Below, in pieces: positions 7,554-16,034 of a stretch of 17,705 bases of DNA. The DNA comes from Pavlovales sp. CCMP2436 (Eukaryota > Haptophyta > Pavlovophyceae > Pavlovales). A program made the translations under genes and the position numbers. Where the stretch lies: the NCBI GenBank assembly GCA_026770615.1, contig MU631932.1, positions 53,686 through 71,390 of the forward strand. The letters run 5' to 3'. How positions within the stretch are numbered: the first letter of the stretch is position 1; every line of letters starts with the position of its first letter. The notes beneath the pieces were generated by a model. It did not search any database. It saw nothing but the letters and a program-made list of their open reading frames with translations, and was not told where the DNA came from.

Positions 7554-8266
7554 AAATACAGGGATACGGAACCGTATCGGAAAGAAACTGAGCCTCGTTT
7601 TTTGTGCCCTTCAATAGGAATTAAAGCAATTTTTTTTAAAAAAAAGTATATATTTTGCTAAGAAAGTGAGCCTCAGCCTCGAATTTGCCGTTCTTTATTG
7701 CCCGCGATCCCCTGTACTGCTGTTATTATATTAAATTTAAATTATCGTGTGTGCGGGTAAGTGTTATGTCATGTTATGTTATGATGCCCCTTCTACCGCC
7801 GGGTGCGCAGTCTCTGCGTCCAGAAGGCCTCGGTTGTCAGCGTCTGATCGTCACTCTGTTTCTAGCCTCAGCATCACCATGCGGTGATACTGGTGCGCCG
7901 GCAGAGCTCTGAGCAGCCGAGTTCGTTCGAATTTGATTAAAGATGGGTTCCACTGTGATGGCTCGACGGGAAGCCACGTGCAGCGACGCAGCCCTCAGTG
8001 CGCCGCATACCAGTGAAAGTCATAGGGACGATTGCGGTGCCGAAGCATCTCCCGCAGATGCCAGTTGCGAGATGGGTAGCGGTGAGGTCGTCGGGTCGAG
8101 CGCTATCCGAAGGCAGCACTTTGCCCGGTATCCGGGGCGTCCGGCTTCGGTGGCTTTGGCGCAGATAATGTGCTCGCCTTGGCCTTCGTGCCGGTGGCCT
8201 CGGTAAGTGTTGCTGCTTTAAAGTTTGGCCGCGTTGATGGGCGCATTACGCGGTGGTGTGGAGCAT

Positions 8267-8330
8267 CTGATGTATCGGTGATGTATCAGATACACGATGC
8301 TTTCCGATACATCAGCTCTGATGTATCACC
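8267..8330. repeat. Cluster of direct and inverted CTGATGTATC motifs
   Basis: CTGATGTATCGG (8267-8278) is the exact reverse complement of CCGATACATCAG (8304-8315). Further copies of TGATGTATCA lie between and after them (8279-8288 and 8319-8328). Five related 10-mers fall within 64 bp. Confidence 0.8.
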
Positions 8331-9078
8331 ACTCTCTGCCTGCGAGCCTCAGAGGCGAGATGGCGAGCTCGTGAAGCACCGGCCTGCAAGCACCAGGCCC
8401 GCCCACAACCCATCTGCCCCTCCGGGCGACGCGGCTGGGATCCGAGTCCCCGCGGCGTAGACGGCCGGGCGCCCCGATTTTTTTTTCGATTGTTTGTATA
8501 TATTTACGTAGAGGCTCTATTCATTTACGTGAGCACTCACTTTTTTATTCTTACTAGGCGCTTGTCAACTAGCCAAATGTGTCCCGGGGGCTTGGCGACT
8601 GTGACAACCTTTTGGCTATGTCACATCATTTGAAAGGACTACTCTAATTCAGTGTCCGAGCCGTTTGGCTTTGGCTTTTGCGCGGCGGCTTTGGCTGCTG
8701 AGTCCGGATCAATTAATCCTGACGGAAATAAGTAGCCTTACACAAGTTAGTGTCCAATTATTGTCGATAAACAGCTGCCGAATGTAGAGCTATGCTAAGT
8801 TGGTGCTAATCTTAATTCTACTTTTCTTTGGCAATGACAATTAATTTTTTTTTATGTAAGACCAATTACTTACAGACATTTTTTTCTGTTGCAATAAATA
8901 ATAAAATGTTACCGGCCAGGAATAATCCCGGCATAATCCCGGCATAACACTAAGAGCCAAAATCTGGCTCTGCGTCCGGACCGTCCGGACTGGTTATCAA
9001 ATACGGGTAGTCCAGTTAGTGACACAGTGTGTGCAGCAGCCAGTCTCAGCTCCACGCTGGATTCCGTATATACTATAT

Positions 9079-9217
9079 ATATATATAGCGGCTCAGCATG
9101 GTTCAACAGGTGTTGTTCACCCACTGACTTGGTCGACGTCAGACGTTAGTCCTGGCATCAGGGATGGTGGTGGTAGAGGTGAGGTTGGTAGTGAACTCGT
9201 AGCAATTGCCACAGGCT
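9079..9217 (+). repeat. Left inverted repeat flanking the ankyrin gene
   Basis: Reads TATATAGCGGCTCAGCATGG, then GTTGTTCAC, CACTGACTTGGTCGACGTCA, GGGATGGTGGTGGTAGAGGT and GAACTCGTAGCAATTGCCAC in order. The same series is found on the minus strand of 10373-10512. Confidence 0.85.
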
Positions 9218-9469
9218 CCTCTAGCCTGATAGCAGTTTGAGTTACAGTACTACAATTATTTCGCTTCGTTCTCAACTGCCACCCGCCGTCATAGACTTAA
9301 ATGTAACTTAGGAGCGCAACGCCCGCCTGTGAGGACTGATGACATGTAAATGCAATGACTAATGTGCAAGGGATGCTCCTAAGAAGGTTACGCCTAAAGT
9401 AATACATCTCACTGACGCTGCGCATGACCAGTGCGCCCTCCGCCCCTCCCCAACATGCTTTCCCTCACA

Positions 9470-10066
9470 TCAAGACTCATCCGAGTCCTCCTCCTCGGTG
9501 CCCTCCTCCCCCTCCTCTCCACCCCCCTTGTGCAGCGGGCCGCCTGGCTTAAACATAGCCTCCCACTGGTCCTGCTGTGTCGAGTCGTCCAAATCGATGC
9601 CACGCACAGCCGCGGCCTCGCGCAGCGCGTGCAGGATCACCTTCAACTTGCAAAGCGATGCAATTTCATCCTCCACGACCTCGCCCTGTATCATTCCCTT
9701 ATCCTCGATCGCCTCAAGCAGCTGTCCGGCCGGCGAGGTCCCTTGCATGTCGCACTTCGCGTTCGGGTCTGCGCCAGACGAGATGAGCAAACGGACCTTG
9801 TCCCCGGAGTGAAAGATTGCATGGTGAAGCAGCGTTTCGCCGTATGCGGGGTCCTTCACGTTTACGTCGACGCCAGCGAGTCCAAGCGCCAATATCTCAC
9901 GCACACGTGCGCAGTCCTGCTCGACGCCCCCCTCGCTGCCCTGTGAGAGTTGGCACAGCTCGGAGACGAGCGCCCGTGAGCTCTCGGGCAGCGCGCCATA
10001 AGTGGCGTCTCGCCTGTTGATGTCCTCGATGATGCGGTCGTGAAACCCACTGGAGAAGCTCGACAT
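9470..10066 (-). CDS. Ankyrin-repeat protein with acidic C-terminal tail
   Basis: The proposed 198-residue protein starts at the ATG at 10066 (MSSFSSGFHDRIIEDINRRD). The frame stays open for 61 further codons upstream to 10249, but that extension is basic and low-complexity and looks like untranslated leader. Residues ~51-72 (DCARVREILALGLAGVDVN) and ~73-118 (YGETLLHHAIFHSG, VRLLISSGADPNAKC) give one and a half to two ankyrin units with the typical TxLHxA and GADPNA features. Residues 138-152 form a helix rich in Leu. Residues 183-198 are almost all Glu, Asp, Gly and Ser. Ankyrin repeats mediate protein binding; the partner is unknown. No introns are needed. Intact reading frame between inverted repeats is the notable context. 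Confidence 0.75.
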   Translation of the reverse strand: MSSFSSGFHDRIIEDINRRDATYGALPESSRALVSELCQLSQGSEGGVEQDCARVREILALGLAGVDVNVKDPAYGETLLHHAIFHSGDKVRLLISSGADPNAKCDMQGTSPAGQLLEAIEDKGMIQGEVVEDEIASLCKLKVILHALREAAAVRGIDLDDSTQQDQWEAMFKPGGPLHKGGGEEGEEGTEEEDSDES

Positions 10067-10372
10067 TGCGCTGAGGGCAGTTGTGACGCGCGGTGCGAGC
10101 AGTGGCCTTCCCGCCGCCGAGCGTCCGACCTGCCGAGCAGAACCCGCCGAGAGCCTCTCCCGCCCTTTTTTTTTGGGGCTCTGGCATCGGTCACCCCCTG
10201 TCAGACTGCAAGTGGAGAACGACCATCCTAAGCAATTGTGAGCCTCCATGCCTGAAGAACATGCTCGCTATAGGCTTGTTGGATTCGTCTCGGCGAGCTG
10301 TATTTTATGCATATTTAAATGGACGTGAGCGTTGTGTGTGTTGGGGGGATGAGGGGTGATGAGGGGGGGGAG

Positions 10373-10512
10373 AACCTGTGGCAATTGCTACGAGTTCACC
10401 ACCAACCTCACCTCTACCACCACCATCCCTGCTGCTAGGACTAACGCCTGACGTCGACCAAGTCAGTGAGTGAACAACACGTTTTGAACCATGCTGAGCC
10501 GCTATATATACA
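10373..10512 (-). repeat. Right inverted repeat flanking the ankyrin gene
   Basis: Inverted counterpart of 9079-9217. It differs at scattered positions, for example AACGTG in place of CAGGTG and AGCAGC in place of GGCATC. Confidence 0.85.
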
Positions 10513-10566
10513 TATTTTATGCACATTTATCAGAAATTTGTGACTTTGATTGCGTGGGGTGGTAAA

Positions 10567-10846
10567 TGTCAAGGTAATCTGACACTGGTCAGATTTACCT
10601 GACTCGATTCTCCCGGACTCTCAGTCCGGGACATTCGCAGTCCGGCTAAGATAGCAAGGAACTTGTCTTCACCAGGAAGATAGGTTTTCATTATTAAACT
10701 TGAGTCGTTTCTGTTTTTGCTTATATTATTAGAAGTCGATCTAGCTCCCGTCGACAGCCCTCGACGGCGCTTCACTCCGGACTCCTGCGCCACCGCAGGA
10801 GTACCTCAACACAAACGTTTGAGATCGTACGTATCTCCGGAACCTC
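10567..10846 (+). promoter_or_regulatory. Putative LTR 3' part / leader with serial hairpins
   Basis: Four stem-loops precede Gag: AGGTAATCTGAC with GTCAGATTTACCT (10571-10600, one bulge), TCCCGGACT with AGTCCGGGA (10611-10631, 3-base loop), CGTCGA with TCGACG (10749-10766), and ACTCCTGCG with CGCAGGAGT (10781-10802, 4-base loop). An AT-rich stretch at 10688-10735 with TTATATTATT could be a promoter. A primer-binding site was not identified with confidence. Confidence 0.45.
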
Positions 10847-11938
10847 GTGATCACCAACTCCCACGAGTTCGATCGCCGCGTCGCGCCACCGCCTCGCCAA
10901 CAAGAGCACGCGTTCTCATCATGCTCAACCTCAGCCAGCCCTGACGCGTGCGCCAAGGGCGCGACGCTCAAGAACCCCACCGACATCATGAACAAGGAGA
11001 CCCTGGTCAAGGTCCTCTATCCGGTGACGCAGCGCTACATCGCGCTCTCCCGCTCCATGAAGGGGCTCTCTTCAGACATCGTCGAGCTCCCAGCGGCTGG
11101 AGAATTCCTTTCCTTTCGGCTTCGGACGCCCGCCGAGTTCATCGAATACATACAGCTCCACCCCAGCGCGCTCTCGGTCAGCACTGCCGTCATCCCCGCG
11201 GCCGACCGCGCAGACGACGACATCGTCAACGCGCACTTGGAGACCGTCTACGCCAACTCCGCCGAGATCTACGGGCAGGCGTTGAGCGACAAGATCGACG
11301 ACTCGATCCTGGACTTGATCAAGTGCCAGATCTCCGCCCACGACCCGGACGAGATCTCCTCCGGCTACCTCTCTGCCTCGCAGATCCTCAACTCCATCGA
11401 GCTCGTCAACGCCAACAAGAGTGTCGAGGCCCACGTAGACGACCTCTACAAGTTTGCGACAGCAGTCGTCAGTATGCATGACTCAGCGTCATCGACCTCT
11501 AGTGCTCAGATCCTCTCCGCCGTCCATCACCTCAAGCAGCTCTACGAATCGCTTCTCGACTTGAACCCAGCGGCGTTCGATGAGAAGATCATCCAGCTCA
11601 GCTTGATCACGTCGACGCCTTCGCTGCACTTCTTGCTCGCCCAGACCAATCAGCTCACCCTCGATGCGTTCTCGAGGCCTGATGCGCGCGCGCGCTTCAC
11701 GGATAAGCTGAGCAAGTTCATCGCCCCGCAGCGCGCAGCCCGCGCGCCGCCCGCTCACCCGCCCAGCCGCAACGCGCTGGTCAAGATGCAGGCGCTGGCG
11801 GCCAAGCCAGAGCTTGGAGGCGCCAAGAACTACAAGCAGATCCCCGCAACAAGTTGTACAAGGGCGCCGCCCGTCCTTAGCTCTCATGCGAGCACTGCAA
11901 GAAGACCGGCCACACAGTCGCAGACTGCTGGCAACTGA
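10847..11938 (+). CDS. gag: Gag-like protein of the copia element
   Basis: The open frame encodes 363 residues; the start may be at 10847 or at the internal ATG at 10988 (MNKETLVKVLYP). The body is helical and resembles the capsid-type region of copia Gag (UBN2-like), for example ILDLIKCQISAHDPDEIS, AHVDDLYKFATAVVSM and SAVHHLKQLYESLLDLNP. After about residue 335 the frame leaves the expected one: the zinc knuckle CEHCKKTGHTVADC follows in a different frame at 11887-11928, and that frame has a TAG at 11878. The final ~30 residues of this ORF are therefore out-of-frame translation. A one-base change near 11850 explains it; a programmed shift is less likely because of the stop. Confidence 0.7.
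   Translation: MITNSHEFDRRVAPPPRQQEHAFSSCSTSASPDACAKGATLKNPTDIMNKETLVKVLYPVTQRYIALSRSMKGLSSDIVELPAAGEFLSFRLRTPAEFIEYIQLHPSALSVSTAVIPAADRADDDIVNAHLETVYANSAEIYGQALSDKIDDSILDLIKCQISAHDPDEISSGYLSASQILNSIELVNANKSVEAHVDDLYKFATAVVSMHDSASSTSSAQILSAVHHLKQLYESLLDLNPAAFDEKIIQLSLITSTPSLHFLLAQTNQLTLDAFSRPDARARFTDKLSKFIAPQRAARAPPAHPPSRNALVKMQALAAKPELGGAKNYKQIPATSCTRAPPVLSSHASTARRPATQSQTAGN
11887..11928 (+). other. CCHC zinc knuckle (nucleocapsid motif)
   Basis: Residues CEHCKKTGHTVADC fit CX2CX4HX4C exactly. This is the RNA-binding knuckle of retroelement Gag proteins. It is followed by WQLNGFPPKN in the same frame, which then continues into the octapeptide repeat region. Confidence 0.85.
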
Positions 11939-12135
11939 ACGGCTTCCCGCCCAAGAACGAGCAGCCGATCACGGTCAACTCTGGGCAGACCGCCGTCAAG
12001 CGCGCGGCCAACTACGTGATCCAGACGCGCGAGCCGCACGAGCACTCCGGCATGGCCACGCTCACGGCTCAGTTCAACGAGGACCTACGCGCTCACGGCG
12101 CGTCGCTCGAAAACAACTTGCTGCGCCACCGCTCT

Positions 12136-12501
12136 CTCGAGACCGACGCGCACCTGCCGCCCGAGATCTACGAGCGCATGCCGCCCGCGATCAACGAGCA
12201 CCTGATGCTCGAGATCTACGACCGCATCCCTCCCGAGATCAACGAGCACCTGCCGCTCGAGATCTACGACCGCATGCCGCCCGAGATCAACGAGCACCTG
12301 CCGCTCGAGATCAACGAGCACTTGCTGCTCGAGGCCACCGCGCACATCTCGTCGCTCGAGATCATCGCGCGCATCCCGCTCGAGACCACCACGCACATGC
12401 CGCTCGAGACCAACGTGCACCTGTCGCCGCCTGAGGCCATTGCGCACACGCCGCTCCTGGCCAACATGCTCATGCCGCTCTCGCCCAACACGCTCACACA
12501 G
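12136..12501 (+). repeat. Coding octapeptide (24-bp) tandem repeat
   Basis: Fifteen consecutive 8-residue units, with only two single-residue insertions, read approximately L-E-I-N/Y-D/E-R/H-M/L-P (examples: LEIYDRMP, PEINEHLP, LETTTHMP). They lie in the frame of the zinc knuckle, between it and a Cys-rich segment. The central units are nearly identical at DNA level, which suggests recent slippage or unequal exchange; outer units are diverged. The antisense frame is also open (VDLERQVL-type repeats), a by-product of the 24-bp period. I know no copia family with this array. Confidence 0.85.
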
Positions 12502-12504
12502 TGC

Positions 12505-12598
12505 CTCGCCGAGGACTGCAGCAAGCAGGCGACGCGGTGCATCCTCGGGCAAGGAGACGGGCCATACTGCGAGGACAACAACTGCCACTTCAAGCAGT
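12505..12598 (+). other. Cys-rich segment 1
   Basis: Starting at the first Cys codon (12502-12504), the residues CLAEDCSKQATRC, then PYCEDNNC, then FKQ give at least five Cys in zinc-ligand-like spacing. The pattern resembles the first part of the domain at 14147-14275 (TKCCAPSCIARA, then YTCTFEDCRDQA), so the two may be diverged copies of one motif. The frame is cut by the segment beginning at 12599. Confidence 0.5.
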
Positions 12599-13925
12599 GT
12601 AAGTTTTTAGTTATACGTCCGTCCCCGAGAGGATCTCACTGGATTCAAGTGTTGAAAAACACTCAGATCCAGGGATCCACCCCGAGCACACGGATGCCGT
12701 CCCCACCGCTGATCAGTTCAGACACACGACGATTGACGACTGACGACTCTCGACTGGCGCGCTGTCTGACCTCCACTGCTCTCCCTCGCGTCGTCTGAAA
12801 ATACAGCACCCGCCCGTGGTGAACAAATCGTTGAGCACGTAGTCCCCGCCTGGCAGCGAGGCCCCACCTGGACAGCGGGGAGAATCGGGTCCGTCGTACG
12901 CCCGGCGCGGTGCTGCATACCGCCCCTGCGGCGCCCCAAAGATCCCTCGGTAGGCTGAATCCCCGCGTTACAGCTGGGTCTGCAGCCCGCCTGAGACGAG
13001 GGACAGCGGGGGGCAGTGCCAAGTGCCCCCCTTCCGCGTTCTCGCAACGCGGCGTTACGCCTGCAGCGGCGCTACCGCGCCTCACGGCGCGGCCTGCTCC
13101 AGCTAGCGTTTCGATCCGCCTTTCGAACCGCCGACGAAGCATCGTGCAGCCATCGCTTCGGTTGCGTCCGAGAGCGACTCGTCGATATCCTCCTCCATCG
13201 CCGAGTCCTCGTCCGAGCCGGACGGCAGCTCCGAGTCCTCGTCCGAATCGGATTCGGACGAGGTGCGTGTCTGCGCGGGCTTCGCTGGTGCCCTGGAGGA
13301 AGCATTGGCTCTCGGCTTCCCAGCGGCCGTTGGGGAGGAGCGCGGGGCGATGGTCGTCTCCTGCCGTGCCGGCAAGCCGGTGCGGCGCTTGGCGGTCCGA
13401 GCCGCCACGCGCATCCCCGCCCTGGCCGCAATGTGCCATCAGCGCAGTGCTTCTTCTTCCAGTTGTTGAGCCTCCTCTCCGAGATCCCCGCCGACGGCGA
13501 TGAGCGCGCGCCCGCGCCCTTGCAGTCGGGGGCCGCCGCCTTTGCAAGCAGCGGGCGATCTCGTGGAGCGTCGCGGTTGCGACCGGCCGGTCGCGCCACG
13601 GCGCCCTGTGGGGCTCTCGCCTCGCCGAACGTGTAGTTGAGGGTAACGAGGTAGACGCCTCGGTGGTCACAGTATTGCGCCGTGACCACCTCTCCGTTGA
13701 GCGCCATCCTTTGCTTCTCCTCCACGAGCATCTAGAACTGCTCGTGGACCACAGCGTGCTCCCGCGCGCGGAGGTCGACTAGACACGCACGCGCGTCGGT
13801 CGCCGTCGGCACGAAGGAGCTCGCCGTCCCAGCGAGCCCCGCCTGGGGGGCGCTCGCCTGCTGGTCACGTTCCATGCCCGCTGGTCTATCCCACCCCTTC
13901 ACGGGGGTGGGCCTCGGGCTCACAG
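12599..13925. mobile_element. 1.3 kb segment interrupting the copia coding region
   Basis: Coding continuity is lost after HFKQ (12597) and resumes at YLVTQKN (13926). CAGT occurs at both junctions (12595-12598 and 13923-13926 as CAGT), and removing the segment with one CAGT restores the frame exactly. The left edge begins GTAAGT, a perfect splice donor, and the right edge ends CTCACAG, a good acceptor; however, splicing at those sites would leave one extra base. No terminal inverted repeats are seen. Base usage and coding direction differ from the host element. Confidence 0.55.
12713..13923 (-). pseudogene. Broken unidentified minus-strand gene inside the insert
   Basis: Protein-like translation moves between minus frames: 13732-13923 (ending LRAREHAVVHEQF, TAG), then directly in the same frame from 13731 (MLVEEKQRMALNGEVVTAQY, later ISERRLNNWKKKHCADG), then 13103-13414 in another frame (basic AARTAKRR, followed by a Ser/Asp/Glu-rich stretch such as SSESDSDEDSELPSGSDEDS), then about 12713-12970 (YRGIFGAPQGRYAAPRR, YVLNDLFTTGG). 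The RLNNWKKK segment looks like a DNA-binding helix. I do not recognise the family. The in-frame stop and frame changes mark it as non-functional or poorly sequenced. Confidence 0.35.
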
Positions 13926-14825
13926 TACCTCGTCACCCAGAAGAACCTCTACTCGGGCAGTGCGTCGATGACCAACCCGACCGCCAAGCTCGACTCCGAG
14001 ACGTACGCCGTCACACAGCGCGACGCCAATGACGAGCCGACCTCGTACAACCCCAACAACGACCCGCATGACGATGACATCACCAATCGCCTGCGCGTCT
14101 CCGGCATCCTGTCTTGGCAGATCATGGACGACTCCGAGATCTACCCGACCAAGTGCTGCGCGCCGAGCTGCATCGCTCGCGCATCCGTCGGCGTCTACCA
14201 GCACTCGATCGGCCTGTACAAGTACACGTGCACCTTCGAGGACTGCCGTGACCAGGCCAAGGACATATCCAACTGTGAGCGCACCGCGCTTCGCCAACGC
14301 CAAGCTCATCTCCATCAGCCGACCGAGCTTTGGCACGGTGACAAGGACAACTTCGTCTGCAAGGACTGCAGCACAATAGCTCACGAGTGCTGGGAGTGTG
14401 TGCTGGTCGGCAACGACCGCCTGTGCTGCCGCAACTGTACCCTCGGCTACTTCTGCAAGCCGTGCCACACGCCAAGGGCGTACGACACTGCACCCTGGCC
14501 TACGCCGCTGCCGGCGCTGCACAGCAAGCCGCAGCCGCACCCAGTCACATCGGCGCCACCGCCGACTCACAAGCCGCCGCCTGAGGAGGACACGTACTCC
14601 TCAATGCTCAAGCCGCCGCAACCGCCTCCGCCTCCGCACAACACTACGACATCGCCGCCATCGCAGAACAATCTGACGACGCCGCTGCCTGCACCAACAA
14701 CATCTCCTCCGCCATCACCGATCACATCGTCACAGCACTTCGCGCTCGCCAGCTCGCAGCCGCCGATGCAGCCGCAATCGATCGACTCTCTACTACCACA
14801 GATTATAAAGGTAAATTCTAACATA
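13926..14825 (+). CDS. Cys-rich domain plus Pro-rich linker of the copia polyprotein
   Basis: The frame is open from YLVTQKNLYSG through the Cys-rich part to a TAA at 14826. Cys pairs occur as KCCAPSC, CTFEDC, CKDC, CWEC, CCRNC and CKPCH over about 110 residues, giving four or more possible CxxC-type ligand pairs in the arrangement CX2C-X6-CX2C-X9-CCX2C-X5-CX2C. This resembles a treble-clef or cross-brace zinc domain but no named family is recognised. It is followed by about 100 residues rich in Pro, Thr and Ser. The stop at 14826 is the only break before the same frame continues in the 60-bp repeats. Confidence 0.6.
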
Positions 14826-14852
14826 TAACTGTTAACTTCCCTATCCCAAGAG

Positions 14853-14972
14853 TCCACGTCGGCGCCTCCTCCGCCAAAAGAATCAGCCCAGACGCCACTT
14901 CTTCAGCCGATCTCCACGTCGGCGCCTCCTCCGCCAAAAGAATCTTCCCTGACGCCGCCTCTTCAGCCGATT
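14853..14972 (+). repeat. 60-bp coding tandem duplication
   Basis: Two units (14853-14912 and 14913-14972) with period exactly 60 bp encode the 20-residue repeat beginning STSAPPPPKES and ending LLQPI or PLQPI. The period is a multiple of three, so the frame is preserved. It extends the Pro-rich linker ahead of the protease. Confidence 0.85.
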
Positions 14973-15040
14973 TCCATGACAACGCTGCCTTCGCCGCAGC
15001 AACCCAAGGACAACCTGCCCACTGTGTTGCTCAGACCTTC

Positions 15041-15388
15041 ATGGCTGACCGGCCAAGTGCGCTTGCCGGTCTTCACCTGCAAGCCTGCTCAGCACCTCCT
15101 CACGGCCAACAGCGTAAGGACAAGGAGGACAAGCACTCCTCGGCGCCCATCAAGACGCACGACAAGTTTGTCTTCGACGCCACACTCGACTCGGGCTGCT
15201 CCGTCAGCATGCTTGTCGACGAGAGCTGGAGACTCATCACAGACCCACAGCCGACAAAGGCCAGCATCTCAGTGGCCAACTGCGCAGCTATCCAAGCTGT
15301 GCACAGCGGCCTCATCTCCGCCACGTTCACAGACGACGTCGGCGGATACCTACGAGTTGACTTCATCGACGCGCTCTCCGTCCGTGCA
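15041..15388 (+). pseudogene. pol: Aspartic protease domain, in a frame different from its neighbours
   Basis: In this frame residues FDATLDSGCSVSMLVDE contain the DSG active-site motif (Asp codon at 15188-15190), the usual copia protease signature D-S-G-[AC]-[ST]. It is followed by ASISVANCAAIQAVHSG and a strand ending LRVDFIDALSV. Sequence before ~15040 and after ~15385 reads correctly only in a different frame (HGLETPLISVRSL follows), so two frame changes bracket the protease. The protease cleaves the polyprotein during particle maturation. Confidence 0.75.
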
Positions 15389-16030
15389 CGGCCTAGAGAC
15401 ACCGCTCATCTCAGTCCGCTCGCTGGCAGCTCAGGGCTGCTCCATCATCTTCGACGTCAAAGGTGGCTCCCTGAAGTCCATCACGTCGACTCGGCGCACA
15501 CAGATCAAGTTCGGCATCGATCACCTCATCAAGTGCTCGGTCAACGTGCCGCTCGACTACACGCCGACCATCCACAAGGCGCTCTCTGCTAACCTCTCGC
15601 AGGAGACGTCCGACCTCTGGCGGACCCGCTTCAACCACGCAGGCCGCCACGCCATCCGCCGCACGATCGCTCAGCGCCCTGATATCGCCGGCGCCGAGGC
15701 CAAGCCTGAGATCTTCTCTGAGTCCGACGTCGCGCGGATGAAGGCCTCGTCCTTCAACGGCACGCGCACTCCTTCGACTCGACCGTTTAAGATCATCCAC
15801 AGCGACGTGCTCGGGCCGATCAACGGCCTCCCTCCTCACGTCGCTTACTTTGCCATCGTCTTCAAGGACGACTTCACGGCATACACCAGCATCTACATGA
15901 TGCACGTCAAGCCCGAAGCGCCTGCAAAGCTGCAGCTCTACCTCGACGAGATGGGAGCCAACTCCCTCCAGCAGCAGCCACGACACAACTACACGGCCAA
16001 CGTGGTCCTACTCGCCGCCGACACGCCGAC
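15386..16030 (+). pseudogene. pol: Truncated integrase: pre-integrase and N-terminal half of the catalytic core
   Basis: The frame (part of the 14976-17624 open frame) contains GLETPLISVRSLAAQG, a pre-integrase-like SDLWRTRFNHAGRHA and FKIIHSDVLGPIN, where the first catalytic Asp is at 15804-15806, then FKDDFTAYTSIYMMHVK. The usual S-D-N-G-x-E-F block with the second Asp, and the catalytic Glu, are absent: only about 75 codons separate HSDV from the reverse transcriptase start, where copia elements normally have several hundred. The HHCC zinc ligands are also not intact. Integrase activity from this copy is not expected. Confidence 0.75.
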
Positions 16031-16034
16031 GCCC

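Larger units (their letters stand above)
6872..9078. other. Long intergenic stretch, small repeats only
   Basis: No gene could be supported over about 2.2 kb. Open frames at 7228-7459 (minus), 7943-8206 and 8170-8460 (plus) lack domains and overlap one another. A consensus-like donor TCGGTAAGTG at 8200-8209 hints that 7943-8460 might hold exons, but no partner was found. Parts of 7560-7780 and 8470-8900 are AT-rich. Near 8910-9000 are an 11-bp duplication of AATCCCGGCAT, a small hairpin AGAGCCA/TGGCTCT, and two adjacent copies of the palindrome GTCCGGAC. Confidence 0.45.
9079..10512. mobile_element. Possible gene-carrying element: ankyrin gene between inverted repeats
   Basis: Inverted repeats of about 139 bp (9079-9217 and 10373-10512, roughly nine in ten bases identical by eye) enclose one intact gene and nothing else. 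Both begin outwardly with TATATAGCGGCTCAGC, next to an AT-rich stretch. This arrangement is what a non-autonomous DNA element that has captured a host gene would look like. It could also be two independent insertions of one short repeat in opposite orientation around a resident gene. No target-site duplication was resolved because the outer edges run into low-complexity AT DNA. Confidence 0.45.

Noticed and set aside
7943..8460. Two overlapping plus-strand frames with a GTAAGT donor at about 8203
   Set aside because: No acceptor and downstream exon of recognisable coding content could be found, and the translations show no known features.
9019..9240. Plus-strand frame in the left inverted repeat and the matching minus-strand frame at 10305-10526
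   Set aside because: The similarity of the two peptides is explained by the DNA inverted repeat itself; neither shows protein-like conservation or a domain.
12085..12588. A 167-codon minus-strand frame with regular VDLERQVL-type repeats
   Set aside because: It is the antisense of the in-frame octapeptide repeat, and a 24-bp period keeps several frames open.
12910..13636. Plus-strand frames inside the 12599-13925 insert
   Set aside because: They are Arg/Pro/Ser-rich and antisense to the more protein-like minus-strand segments.
14811..14850. A 40-bp intron (GTAAAT to CCCAAG) removing the in-frame stop at 14826
   Set aside because: Its length is not a multiple of three, so removing it would put the downstream Pro-rich repeat out of frame; a simple nonsense codon is more likely.
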